DNA of 14,996 bases from positions 1 to 14,996 of the forward strand of contig CALPVO020000013.1 of the NCBI GenBank assembly GCA_943327025.2. The letters run 5' to 3'. This stretch comes from Janthinobacterium lividum (GTDB lineage Bacteria; Pseudomonadota; Gammaproteobacteria; Steroidobacterales; Steroidobacteraceae). The notes beneath the pieces are model-generated. The model was given only the letters and a program-made list of their open reading frames with translations, ran no database searches and had not been told where the DNA came from. Shown here one piece after another: positions 1-9,263 of the stretch. Each line of letters starts with the position of its first letter. Position 1 is the first letter of the stretch. Both the position numbers and the translations under genes were made by a program.

Positions 1-440
1 ATGGAGCCCTCAGCGCCAGCAGCAATCAGCCGCCGCGCGGCTTCCTGCGCTACCAGAAAGGCGCCCTTCAGGTTGGTGTCCACCACTCGGTCCCAATCCG
101 CTTCGGTTTGCTCGAGCGCCAAGGCGGCATGCGTGGTGCCGGCGTTGTTGATGACAATATCCGGTACGCCGAACTCGGCGGGAATAGCCGCGAACGCGGC
201 GGCCACACTACTGGTGGAAGTCACGTCGAGGGCCACGGTAGCCACGGTGGCACCGGTGGAGCGAAGTTCCACGGCCAACGTAGCGAGCAAGTCGGTACGA
301 CGCGCCGCCAACACCACGCGAGCACCGGCATTCGCCAGCACCCGCGCAAAGTGCGCGCCGAAAGTGCCCGACGCGCCGGTGACCAGCGCGCAGTGGCCGG
401 CAAGGTCGGCGCGCAGTTCACTCGGCGCGGACAGGCTCAT
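1..440 (-). CDS. Short-chain dehydrogenase/reductase (SDR), 3' part cut by window edge
   Basis: NAD(P)-dependent oxidoreductase of the classical SDR fold; the substrate cannot be told. Only the first 146 residues are in the window, about 60 percent of a usual 250-residue SDR. Visible are the Rossmann cofactor motif at residues 21-28 (TGASGTFG), an acidic LDV at 71-73 that usually contacts the adenine, the NNAG motif at 98-101, and the conserved Asn of DTNLKG at 123. The catalytic Ser and YxxxK lie beyond the window. The cofactor motif is unusual: where the family normally has TGxxxGxG, the middle glycine position is Thr26, with a glycine one place earlier. The ATG lies 4 bases after the stop of the lipoprotein gene upstream, with no good Shine-Dalgarno, so it is probably translated by coupling from that gene. 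The SDR assignment is firm; its role is unknown. Confidence 0.88.
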   Translation of the reverse strand, partial: MSLSAPSELRADLAGHCALVTGASGTFGAHFARVLANAGARVVLAARRTDLLATLAVELRSTGATVATVALDVTSTSSVAAAFAAIPAEFGVPDIVINNAGTTHAALALEQTEADWDRVVDTNLKGAFLVAQEAARRLIAAGAEGS

Positions 441-444
441 GCCG

Positions 445-2454
445 TCACGGAATAGCGTCGAAGCTCGGCACGAGCGTGGGCGTGGGCGTGCTGGCACTGA
501 CCGAGGCATTGCCCAACTGCTTGGCGGCGTTGTTGCCCCAGCTGTAAAGCTGCCCATCCGCCCGCAAGGCGACCGAGTGAGCGTTGCCGCCAGCGGCGAC
601 CGCCGTGACCGTGCTGGCAACGGTGGCAGCGGTGTAAACCGTACGCGCCGTGGTGGTGCCATCGCCCACTTCACCAGAAGCGTTGGAGCCCGTGCCCTGT
701 ACCGTACCGTCCGACATGGCCAGCAGGGAATGCACGTCGGAAGCCGATGCGCCCACCACGTCGAGCATCAAGCCCGCCGGCGTGGAGATATCTGCGGTGG
801 TAGCCGTGCCGCGACCCAACTGCCCTGCGCTGTTCTCGCCCCAGGCATAGGCCATGCGGCGCGAGGTGAACGCGAACGAGGCATCCGCGCCAGCGGCAAT
901 GGCGGCGACACCGCGCAGACCGGTATCCACCGGCAAGCGCCGCACCACGAGCGTGCCGTCACCTACCTGCCCCGAAGCATTGGTTCCCCAAGCCCAGACG
1001 CTACCATCGGTGCGCAGCGCCAGCGAATGCGCGTTGCCGGCAGCCACGCGCGCCACACCGGTGATGCCGGCCACATTCGCGGGCGACGGCGACTGCGCAC
1101 GGTTGGCAATGCCCAACTGTCCACCATCGTCCAAGCCCCAGGCACAGACCGAACCGTCGTCCAACACGACCAGCGAATGGTCGCGGCCGGCGGCAATGGC
1201 GATGGCCGGACGCGGCAGCGTTACCTTGATGGGCGTCGCGCGCGCTGCCGTATCGCCTTGGCCCAGTTGTCCGTAGTTATTGCGGCCCCAAGCGTAGACA
1301 TCGCCGTTCGCCAAGCGAACCAGCGCATGGTGTCCACCTACCGCGAGTTCAGCAGCCACTGCACCGGTCGGCAAAGTAATCTTGGTGGGCGTGTCCGTCG
1401 TCGCCGTGGCCGTGGTGCCATCACCGCGCTGGCCTTCGCCGTTGTAACCCCAAGACCAAACCGTACCGTCGCTCTTGCGCGCCACCGTGAAAGAGTCCGC
1501 CGCAACCCCGGAGCGGGACGTATCCAACTGCGCTACCACCGTGGGCATGCCCACGACCGTACGCGGCGCGACCGTGAGGGTGGCGGCAGTGCTGGTGGCG
1601 GTGCCGAGCGTGTTCGTAACGACAACACTGAAAGTCGCGCCACTGTCTGCCGCACTGGCCGTCGCCATGCTGTAGCGCCGTGCCGTGGCACCAGCGATGT
1701 TCACGCCGTCGCGCTTCCACTGGTAAGCCAAATTGCCGCCAGTGGCGTATACGCCAAACAGGACGGCATCACCTTCAGCGGCCACCTGCGAGACGGGTTG
1801 TATCGTCACTGCCGGCACGCTGGCCACCGTGAGCAGCACCGGCGTGCTGATGACGATGCCGGCGCCGTTGGAAACAGCCACCGAGAAATAAGCACCGTCG
1901 TCAGCCGCAACTGTGGCAGCAGTGGTGTACGTGGCACCGTTGGCGCCACTGATGACGACGTCGTCCTTCAGCCACTGGTAGGCGAGAGAGTTGCCTGTCG
2001 CCGTGACGCTGAAAGCCGCCGTGGCACCGACGTTCACCGACACCGCTACCGGCTGCGTGGTGATGGCAGGCGGGCCTTGCACCGTGAGCGTGGCTTCAGT
2101 GCTGGTGGCACTACCGGACCCGTTGGTAATGGTGATGGAGAACTTGGCTCCGCTGTCCGCTGCGGTGAGCGCGGGGGTGGTGTACGTCGGCTCAGTGGCG
2201 CCGGTGATGGCAACGCCGTTGCGCTTCCACTGGAACGACAGCGGCGCGGCGCCCTCGGCGCCGATGGAGAACACCGCCCGCTGCGTCTCGAACGCGGTGG
2301 TGTCCTTGGGCTGCTGGGTAATCTTCGGGGCCCCGAAGGAGCCACCCGTGCAGCCAGCCAGCAAAGTGGCAGCAACCACGATACCCGCACCAAACACGCG
2401 GGCGGAACGGGCACAGAGCCGGGCGAGCGCCCTGGCGTTGGGAGAGAGGGTCAT
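445..2454 (-). CDS. Predicted surface lipoprotein, three Ig-like domains plus seven RCC1-type repeats
   Basis: A 669-residue exported lipoprotein of unknown function. The chosen ATG has a strong AAGGAA ribosome site just upstream and gives an Arg-rich n-region, a hydrophobic stretch (about 22-34) and the lipobox LLAGC with Cys35 as lipidation site. Residue +2 is Thr, not Asp, so outer-membrane sorting is expected. Three tandem bacterial Ig-like domains follow (about 43-125, 129-210, 215-295), each with a central YQW or FQW, a DxG (DSG/DDG) and a terminal LTV. The rest carries seven RCC1/chromosome-condensation repeats at about 332, 386, 436, 486, 535, 585 and 636, spaced near 50 residues, with the form WxWGxNxxGQLGxG. 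Seven is the number of blades in a closed propeller. The sixth has lost the Trp-Gly core (VQGTGSN). Ig domains plus a propeller suggest adhesion or ligand binding at the surface, but that is inference. The gene is followed 4 bases later by an SDR gene. Confidence 0.87.
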   Translation of the reverse strand: MTLSPNARALARLCARSARVFGAGIVVAATLLAGCTGGSFGAPKITQQPKDTTAFETQRAVFSIGAEGAAPLSFQWKRNGVAITGATEPTYTTPALTAADSGAKFSITITNGSGSATSTEATLTVQGPPAITTQPVAVSVNVGATAAFSVTATGNSLAYQWLKDDVVISGANGATYTTAATVAADDGAYFSVAVSNGAGIVISTPVLLTVASVPAVTIQPVSQVAAEGDAVLFGVYATGGNLAYQWKRDGVNIAGATARRYSMATASAADSGATFSVVVTNTLGTATSTAATLTVAPRTVVGMPTVVAQLDTSRSGVAADSFTVARKSDGTVWSWGYNGEGQRGDGTTATATTDTPTKITLPTGAVAAELAVGGHHALVRLANGDVYAWGRNNYGQLGQGDTAARATPIKVTLPRPAIAIAAGRDHSLVVLDDGSVCAWGLDDGGQLGIANRAQSPSPANVAGITGVARVAAGNAHSLALRTDGSVWAWGTNASGQVGDGTLVVRRLPVDTGLRGVAAIAAGADASFAFTSRRMAYAWGENSAGQLGRGTATTADISTPAGLMLDVVGASASDVHSLLAMSDGTVQGTGSNASGEVGDGTTTARTVYTAATVASTVTAVAAGGNAHSVALRADGQLYSWGNNAAKQLGNASVSASTPTPTLVPSFDAIP

Positions 2455-2458
2455 CGGC

Positions 2459-2464
2459 TTCCTT
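2459..2464 (-). promoter_or_regulatory. Ribosome binding site deciding the lipoprotein start
   Basis: On the minus strand AAGGAA lies 4 bases before the ATG at 2454. It supports this start over an in-frame upstream start at 2508, which would put an 18-residue Pro-rich extension in front of the lipoprotein signal peptide. Confidence 0.7.
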
Positions 2465-2517
2465 TCTGGCGACAGGGGCCCCGGCGACGACGGGCGCCCC
2501 GGAACCACACGAGCAGT

Positions 2518-2535
2518 CTCCGGGAAGTCCCGGAG
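2518..2535. repeat. Near-perfect 18-bp inverted repeat upstream of the lipoprotein gene
   Basis: CTCCGGGA and TCCCGGAG flank a two-base centre. As RNA this could fold as a 7-bp GC-rich stem with a four-base loop. It lies in the 175-bp gap between the exporter gene stop (2630) and the lipoprotein start (2454), both on the minus strand. There is no T-run after either arm, so it is not a canonical intrinsic terminator. It could be an operator for the lipoprotein-SDR pair, an mRNA structure in its leader, or chance in GC-rich DNA. No convincing sigma-70 promoter was found in the rest of this gap. Confidence 0.4.
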
Positions 2536-2629
2536 CCCCGTGAGGATAGCAAATCGACACCGGGGCCGGCTTCCAGTTCCAGCGGCCGCGCGGTCCCGTG
2601 GGGGGCGGCTGCCAATTCCCGCAGCGGTC

Positions 2630-3298
2630 TCAGACCGTCGCCGCCCAACCCCGCCACGCTTCCTGCAGCAGGCCCACGCCTAACCAGCCCAGCAGCGCAC
2701 CGCAAGCTAGATACATGGCTACCCGCCAACCGGTTCCAGCCCGGCGCCGGAAAGCATCGACGAACCAAGCGGAAATGAAGGCCGACGCGACGCTGCTAGC
2801 CATGAAGCCAGCGAAGAACACCCCGTAGTCGGTGACGGTGGGCGCAGTAACGCCCAACACCCCAAGGGCCGCGCCCATGGCGCTCCAGTAAGCCAAGTTC
2901 TGCGGATTGGTAAGGGAGAGCACCACGCCCGCCCCCAGCGCACCGCGCGTGGCCGCGCGCGGATCCGCGGCCGGCGGTGGCTGCTCCCGGCGCGCCTCAC
3001 GCGCGTCCTGCCAAGACAACCAAGCCAGCCAGCACAGGTACACGCCGCTGGCCAACGTCACCGGCAGCCGGATGGCGGGCGCTTGCAGCAGCATGCCCAC
3101 CCCGGCCAGGCCGAGAAGGGCCCAGGAGGCATCCCCCACCAGCGAACCGAACTGCACCGCGAGTGCCGCGCGGTAGCCCTCGTGCAAGCCGCGCCGCAAG
3201 GTTTCGGCAAAGACAGCGCCGGGCGTGAGATTGAACACCAAGCCCAGCCCGAAAGCGCCCGCGAACAACCACAGCCACGGCGTTACACTAGCCACCAT
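2630..3298 (-). CDS. LysE/RhtB-family amino-acid exporter
   Basis: A 222-residue inner-membrane protein of the LysE translocator family, which exports amino acids or related small molecules; the substrate is not predictable. Length is typical (about 200-220). Hydrophobic segments lie at about 5-28, 44-70, 76-97, 120-150, 155-178 and 191-213, matching the family's six. The N-terminal NLTPGA (23-28) is the family's conserved NxxPGP-type motif with Ala for the last Pro. NPQN (131-134) in the middle matches the conserved Asn-Pro of the fourth helix. The loop at about 98-118 is charged and Pro-rich. The ATG is preceded by a purine-rich GGGGGAAGA. It is transcribed away from dacA with only 24 bases between the two start codons, so its promoter must lie largely inside dacA's signal-peptide region. 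The family call is firm; no symbol is justified. Confidence 0.87.
   Translation of the reverse strand: MVASVTPWLWLFAGAFGLGLVFNLTPGAVFAETLRRGLHEGYRAALAVQFGSLVGDASWALLGLAGVGMLLQAPAIRLPVTLASGVYLCWLAWLSWQDAREARREQPPPAADPRAATRGALGAGVVLSLTNPQNLAYWSAMGAALGVLGVTAPTVTDYGVFFAGFMASSVASAFISAWFVDAFRRRAGTGWRVAMYLACGALLGWLGVGLLQEAWRGWAATV
3284..3289 (+). promoter_or_regulatory. Possible -10 element for dacA inside the divergent exporter gene
   Basis: TACACT matches the sigma-70 -10 consensus at four of six positions and would start RNA around 3296, giving a leader near 27 bases for dacA. No recognisable -35 hexamer stands 16-18 bases upstream. It is listed because any dacA promoter has to be in or overlap the exporter gene. 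Confidence 0.25.
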
Positions 3299-3322
3299 TC
3301 TTCCCCCGAGTTTCCCCGCCCC

Positions 3323-4486
3323 ATGTTATCTCCGCCCCGCCCCCGCATTCTCGCTACTTTTGTCGCCGCCGTGGCCTCGCTGTGGCTTATGCCAAGCGCC
3401 GCCGCGGCCGTCCCCAGCGCGCTCATCCCGCCGCCTCCGGCCATCGCCGCCAAGGGCTTCATCGTCATGGACCCGAATAGCGGCGTCGTGGTCGCCGCGA
3501 TGAATGACGCCCAACGTCTGGAGCCCGCCAGCCTCACCAAACTGATGACCGCCTACGTGGTGTTCGATGCGCTGCGCGCCAGCAAACTCAAGCTGGATCA
3601 AACCATCGCCATTTCACCGGCGGCTTGGAAGCAAGAAGGTTCGCGCATGTTCGTGGAGCCCGGCATGCAAGTCCGGGTCGAGGACCTCATCAAGGGCATG
3701 GTCATCCAGAGCGGCAATGACGCCGCGGTAGCGCTGGCAGAGGCAGTAGCCGGCAGCGAGCAAAGTTTTGCGCAACTCATGAATCTGCACGCGCAGCGCC
3801 TCGGCATGCTGGCCTCGCACTGGGAAAACGCCACCGGCTTGCCCAGCGCGGAGCACTACACCACCGCACGCGATCTCGCCACGCTGGCCAGCGCCGTCAT
3901 CCGTGAATTCCCGCAACACTACCGCTACTACTCCATGCGGGAGTTCACTTTCAACGGCATCACGCAGCCGAACCGCAATGGCCTTTTGAGCCGCGACGCG
4001 AGCGTCGATGGCATTAAGACGGGCCACACCGAAAGTGCCGGCTACTGTCTCGCCTCCTCGGCGCAGCGCCAAGGCATGCGCTTGGTCGCGGTAGTGCTCG
4101 GTACCGAAAGCCCGCGGGCCCGCGAGGATGCAAGCCAGGCACTGCTGAACTGGGGCTTCTCGTTCTTCGAATCGCGCCGCTTGTACAGCGCTGGCAAGGC
4201 GGTACGCACCGCTGAAGTTTTCAAGTCCGGCGAGCAAGCGGGCTTCGGGGTGCGTCGCGATCTGTGGGTTACCGTGCCCCGCGGCGACTTCGCCCGCGTG
4301 AAGGTCACCGTGGCCCTGCAACCGAGTTTGGTCGCACCCTTGGCTGTCACGCAGGTAGTGGGGCGCATTACCGCCACGCTCGATGGCCGGCCCGTGGGTC
4401 AGGCCACGCTGCATGCCTTGCGCCCCGTGGCGGCCGGCAACTTCCTCCGGCGTGGGTGGGACAGCGTGCGTCTGCTCTGGAACTAA
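3323..4486 (+). CDS. dacA: D-alanyl-D-alanine carboxypeptidase, PBP5 family
   Basis: Periplasmic D,D-carboxypeptidase (peptidase S11) that removes the terminal D-Ala from peptidoglycan pentapeptides. The 387-residue protein has a signal peptide at about 1-29 ending in ASAAA-type small residues (PSAAAA). All three penicillin-binding motifs are present: SLTK with nucleophile Ser70 and Lys73, SGN at 130-132, and KTG at 232-234. A PBP5 C-terminal beta domain follows (about 285-370). The last residues (NFLRRGWDSVRLLWN) form the amphipathic helix that tethers PBP5-type enzymes to the outer face of the inner membrane. The start was chosen for the signal peptide; an upstream in-frame start at 3083 would place 80 residues antisense to the exporter gene in front of it. 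No clear ribosome site precedes the ATG. Its neighbours dat and ybeD follow in the same direction. The paralogue name (dacA or dacC) is not certain. Confidence 0.94.
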   Translation: MLSPPRPRILATFVAAVASLWLMPSAAAAVPSALIPPPPAIAAKGFIVMDPNSGVVVAAMNDAQRLEPASLTKLMTAYVVFDALRASKLKLDQTIAISPAAWKQEGSRMFVEPGMQVRVEDLIKGMVIQSGNDAAVALAEAVAGSEQSFAQLMNLHAQRLGMLASHWENATGLPSAEHYTTARDLATLASAVIREFPQHYRYYSMREFTFNGITQPNRNGLLSRDASVDGIKTGHTESAGYCLASSAQRQGMRLVAVVLGTESPRAREDASQALLNWGFSFFESRRLYSAGKAVRTAEVFKSGEQAGFGVRRDLWVTVPRGDFARVKVTVALQPSLVAPLAVTQVVGRITATLDGRPVGQATLHALRPVAAGNFLRRGWDSVRLLWN

Positions 4487-4489
4487 ACC

Positions 4490-5404
4490 ATGGCCCTGAC
4501 CGCACCGCATGCCACCTGCTGGTTGGACGGCACGTTCCAGCCCTTGGCGAACGCGCGCATCTCCCCACTGGACCGCGGCTTCCTGTTCGGCGATGCGGTT
4601 TATGAGGTGCTGCCGTGCTATGCCGGCCGGCCATTTCTGTTTCACCCGCACATGGCCAGGCTCGAACGCAGCCTGCGCGAGATAGGGTTGGCCGCGCCCC
4701 TCGACCGTGGGCAATGGGCGCAAGTGCTGCGCGGCCTCGTGGCGCACAACCAGGTGCAAGACGCGACCCTCTACCTGCAGGTGTCGCGCGGCGCCGAGTG
4801 GGGGCGCAACCATGCGCCACCCACCACGCCGAAAGCCACGGTATTCGCTTACGCCACACCCTTGCCACCACTCGACCCAAAGGCGCTTAGCGAAGGGGTG
4901 GCCGTCGCGACTTTCCCCGACGAACGCTGGGGGCGCTGCGACATCAAGAGCACGGCCCTGCTGGCCAATGTGCTCGCCAAAGGCCGGGCACAGGCCGCAG
5001 GCATGTTTGAAGCCGTACTGGTTGCCGATGGCTGGCTGCGTGAAGGCAGCAGCACCACGGTGATGCTCGTTCGACAAGGGCGCCTGGTTGCTCCGCCCGA
5101 CAGCCCGCAGGTCCTGCCGGGCACCACGCGCGATTTCCTCTTCACGCTGGCTAAGGCCGCTGGCATTGCCGTGGAACGGCGCGAAATCCGCGCCACGGAA
5201 CTGCACGAAGCGGACGAAGTGCTGCTGGGCTTCGCCACGCGCGGCGCCCTACCCGTGACGCAGGTGGATGGGCGCGCTGTCGGTAGCGATTTAGCCGCCG
5301 GGCGCCCAGGCCCAGTGTGGCAGCGCTTGCATTCCGCCTTCCAGGCCCGCATCAAGGAGTGGGCCAGCGTGCCCTTCGATGCTCCCGTCGATGCCCCGCT
5401 CTAG
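4490..5404 (+). CDS. dat: D-amino acid aminotransferase (PLP fold type IV)
   Basis: Cytoplasmic pyridoxal-phosphate enzyme that interconverts D-alanine plus 2-oxoglutarate with pyruvate plus D-glutamate. The 304-residue protein has the class IV signature RGFLFGDAVYEV (29-40), with Tyr38 matching the active-site Tyr of Bacillus D-amino acid transaminase. RNH at 106-108 corresponds to the RxH carboxylate trap that separates D-amino acid transaminases from branched-chain ones. The PLP Lys is Lys153 in DIKSTALLAN, and E185-GSSTT is the conserved glutamate and phosphate-binding region. It starts 3 bases after dacA stops, so the two are surely co-transcribed. Pairing with a D-Ala-releasing carboxypeptidase suggests reuse of the released D-Ala, although the enzymes act in different compartments. 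Aminodeoxychorismate lyase is the main alternative within class IV; the RxH motif argues against it. Confidence 0.9.
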   Translation: MALTAPHATCWLDGTFQPLANARISPLDRGFLFGDAVYEVLPCYAGRPFLFHPHMARLERSLREIGLAAPLDRGQWAQVLRGLVAHNQVQDATLYLQVSRGAEWGRNHAPPTTPKATVFAYATPLPPLDPKALSEGVAVATFPDERWGRCDIKSTALLANVLAKGRAQAAGMFEAVLVADGWLREGSSTTVMLVRQGRLVAPPDSPQVLPGTTRDFLFTLAKAAGIAVERREIRATELHEADEVLLGFATRGALPVTQVDGRAVGSDLAAGRPGPVWQRLHSAFQARIKEWASVPFDAPVDAPL

Positions 5405-5437
5405 GCTCGGCCAGCCAGCCATCAGGAACCCTGACCC

Positions 5438-5722
5438 ATGAAGCTCGTCCCCCTCCCCACCGTCGACACCACGCTATTGCAGTTTCCCTGCGAAGTGGAT
5501 GTGAAGGTGATGGGTCTGGCTGACGAAGTCTTCCCAGTGGTGACCAAGGCCGCGGTGGAAAAACACGTAGGCGAATTGCCGGAGCACAAGATTCGCGTGC
5601 GCCCGAGTAGCACCGGCAAATATCTCGCCATCACTTACGTGGTGGATGTGGTCAGCCACGACCAATTGCACGCGGTGTACACCGAACTGCACGCCACGGG
5701 CGTGGTGCTGTTCAAGTTGTAG
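5438..5722 (+). CDS. ybeD: DUF493 (UPF0250) protein YbeD
   Basis: A 94-residue cytoplasmic protein of the YbeD/DUF493 family, which adopts a small ferredoxin-like alpha/beta fold of undefined biochemical function. Seen in the sequence: the N-terminal [14 protein letters not shown] strand, the central [21 protein letters not shown] and the C-terminal [14 protein letters not shown], all in family order. Length is close to E. coli YbeD (87). The ATG is preceded by AGGAA 9 bases upstream, a good ribosome site. It follows dat by 33 bases. In many gammaproteobacteria it lies between dacA and lipB on one strand; here lipB faces it, and the two reading frames overlap by 11 bases at their 3' ends. Confidence 0.9.
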   Translation: MKLVPLPTVDTTLLQFPCEVDVKVMGLADEVFPVVTKAAVEKHVGELPEHKIRVRPSSTGKYLAITYVVDVVSHDQLHAVYTELHATGVVLFKL

Positions 5723-6404
5723 CGGCAGCATCCTCGCCGGTAACGGCGGCAAAATCGCCATCCCGCAGTTCAGCGCACGCCCCCGGCAAGCGCAGTTCGC
5801 GCCACAGGTGCGGCAACAACCCCACAGCTACTTCGCGCACGGTCGGCGTTGGCGTCAACAACGCGGCCAGTTCCGTGACCGCAAGGCCGGCGTAACCGCA
5901 GGGGTTGATGCGGGCGTAAGGCGCAAGGTCCATCTGCACGTTCAACGCCAACCCGTGGTAACTGCAGCCACGACGAATACGCAAACCCAGTGCCGCCAAT
6001 TTCGCGTCGCCCACATACACGCCCGGCGCATCACGCCGTGCCACCGCTTCAATACCAAAGCCCGCGACGTAAGCGATGATGGCTTGCTCGATGGCAGTCA
6101 CCAAATCGCGTACGCCGAGCCCCAAACGGCGTAAATCCAGCAGCGGATAAACCACCAGTTGCCCCGGCCCGTGGTACGTCACTTGGCCGCCACGGTCGAT
6201 ACCCACCACGGGAATATCGCCGGCGGCGAGCACGTGTTCAGCCTTGCCCGCCATGCCTTGCGTGAACGTGGGGGGATGCTCGAGGCACCCGAGTTGGTCA
6301 CCCGTTTCCGGTGTGCGCGTTTCGGTGAAGGCCTGCATACGCCGCCAAGCGGGTTCGTAAGGCACCCGCCCCCACCACACCGCGGTGGGCTGGGCTTCAA
6401 GCAT
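5712..6404 (-). CDS. lipB: Octanoyl-[acyl-carrier-protein]:protein N-octanoyltransferase
   Basis: Transfers the octanoyl chain from acyl carrier protein to lysines of lipoyl domains (pyruvate and 2-oxoglutarate dehydrogenases, glycine cleavage H protein), the first step of lipoate synthesis. The 230-residue protein has [15 protein letters not shown] (43-57), the substrate-binding [12 protein letters not shown] (71-82) and the catalytic pair Lys135 ([10 protein letters not shown]) and Cys169 (NPCGYAG), at the same numbering as E. coli Lys135 and Cys169. That agreement supports the ATG at 6404. The start overlaps the lipA stop by 8 bases, implying translational coupling. Its 3' end overlaps ybeD on the opposite strand, leaving no room for a terminator between the converging genes. 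Confidence 0.96.
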   Translation of the reverse strand: MLEAQPTAVWWGRVPYEPAWRRMQAFTETRTPETGDQLGCLEHPPTFTQGMAGKAEHVLAAGDIPVVGIDRGGQVTYHGPGQLVVYPLLDLRRLGLGVRDLVTAIEQAIIAYVAGFGIEAVARRDAPGVYVGDAKLAALGLRIRRGCSYHGLALNVQMDLAPYARINPCGYAGLAVTELAALLTPTPTVREVAVGLLPHLWRELRLPGACAELRDGDFAAVTGEDAAATT

Positions 6405-7410
6405 TGCCGGCAGGCAGCCCGCAGTTGTTTTGCTCCAGCACTCGGTCGGCGCGGTAACTGGAACGCACCAATGGCCCCGCCACCACTTCGCGGAAACCGA
6501 GTGCCAGACCTTGCTCGCGGTAAGCGGCGAATTCCGCTGGCGACACGTAGCGGCGCACTTCGAGATGGTTCACGGTGGGGCGCAGATACTGGCCCAGCGT
6601 CAGAATGTCTACACCCACCGCGCGGCAGTCCTGCATGGCTTCCAGCACTTCCGCATCGGTTTCGCCCAAGCCCAGCATGAGGCTGGTTTTGGTGAGCACG
6701 CTGGCGCGGTGCTGCTTGGCATGCGCCAACACCGCCAGCGTACGTTCATAGCCAGCCCGTGGGTCGCGCACAGGGTGCGTCAGGCGGCGTACGGTTTCCA
6801 CGTTCTGCGCGAACACCTCAAGACCAGAATCGACGACCACTTCCACATCCGCCATCACGCCTTGAAAGTCGGGCGTGAGCGCTTCCACAGCCGTACCGGG
6901 ACGCAAGCGCTTGATGGCGCGCACGGTGTCCGCGAAATGCCGCGCGCCGCCATCAGGCAGGTCATCGCGGTTCACCGAAGTGAGTACCACATACTTCAGG
7001 TCCATCAGGTCCACGGTACGTGCCGTGTTCTCGGGTTCTTCCGCATCCAGCCATCCCCGCGGATTGCCGGTATCGACACTGCAGAAGCGGCAAGCGCGAG
7101 TACACACCGCACCCATCAACATGATGGTGGCGGTGCCATGGTTCCAGCATTCGCCAATGTTCGGGCACTTCGCTTCTTCGCAGACGGTAGCGAGGCGGTG
7201 CTCGCGCACGGTGGCGCGGACTTCATCGAAGCGCTCGCCGGCAGGCAACTTGGCACGCAGCCAACTGGGCTTGAGGCCCACAGTCGTAGGCGTGGCTTCA
7301 CCTTGCACCTTGATGCCATCGCGGATGGCGGTGAAGCCCTGCGGCGTCTGGTATTTCTCGCCACTGCGCACGCCGGTGGTGGCTATCGGTATTCCCTTGA
7401 ATTCGGCCAT
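6397..7410 (-). CDS. lipA: Lipoyl synthase (radical SAM)
   Basis: Inserts two sulfurs at C6 and C8 of protein-bound octanoyl groups to make lipoyl cofactor. The 337-residue protein has both expected iron-sulfur sites: the auxiliary sacrificed cluster in [12 protein letters not shown] (Cys77, Cys82, Cys88) and the radical [11 protein letters not shown] (Cys103, Cys107, Cys110). The C-terminal RSSY (316-319) supplies the serine that ligates the auxiliary cluster. MLMG before the radical SAM motif and the [14 protein letters not shown] segment are family hallmarks. The ATG at 7410 has no clear ribosome site. It lies 42 bases after murU on the same strand and overlaps lipB by 8 bases, so amgK-murU-lipA-lipB may be one transcript. 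In many gammaproteobacteria lipA is distal to lipB; here it is first. Confidence 0.97.
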   Translation of the reverse strand: MAEFKGIPIATTGVRSGEKYQTPQGFTAIRDGIKVQGEATPTTVGLKPSWLRAKLPAGERFDEVRATVREHRLATVCEEAKCPNIGECWNHGTATIMLMGAVCTRACRFCSVDTGNPRGWLDAEEPENTARTVDLMDLKYVVLTSVNRDDLPDGGARHFADTVRAIKRLRPGTAVEALTPDFQGVMADVEVVVDSGLEVFAQNVETVRRLTHPVRDPRAGYERTLAVLAHAKQHRASVLTKTSLMLGLGETDAEVLEAMQDCRAVGVDILTLGQYLRPTVNHLEVRRYVSPAEFAAYREQGLALGFREVVAGPLVRSSYRADRVLEQNNCGLPAGNA

Positions 7411-7452
7411 GGGGGTTAGTGCAACGCTCGAGTGGCAAAACAGGGAGCCATT

Positions 7453-9257
<1,805 letters not shown>

Positions 9258-9263
9258 CCGGTG

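Noticed and set aside
2452..2508. Longer start for the lipoprotein at 2508
   Set aside because: It would place a Pro-rich extension before the signal peptide; the ATG at 2454 has a strong ribosome site.
2582..2589. GCGGCCGC palindrome between the exporter and lipoprotein genes
   Set aside because: An 8-bp GC palindrome is expected by chance in DNA of this composition and has no supporting context.
1..2778. Long open frame on the plus strand (925 codons) antisense to the SDR and lipoprotein genes
   Set aside because: No domain or motif is recognisable, composition is Arg/Ala/Gly-rich as in antisense GC-rich frames, and it covers two well-supported minus-strand genes.
3083..3322. Longer start for dacA at 3083
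   Set aside because: The added 80 residues overlap the divergent exporter gene and would bury the signal peptide.
3614..5206. Long open frame on the minus strand antisense to dacA and dat
   Set aside because: It lies opposite two genes with complete catalytic motifs and its translation shows no domain; it is an effect of GC-rich third codon positions.
5722..5800. Search for a bidirectional terminator between ybeD and lipB
   Set aside because: The two genes overlap and no stem followed by a T-run is visible past either stop.
6385..7419. Open frame on the plus strand antisense to lipA
   Set aside because: lipA has all cluster cysteines on the other strand; the plus-strand translation is His/Ala/Arg-rich with no recognisable family.
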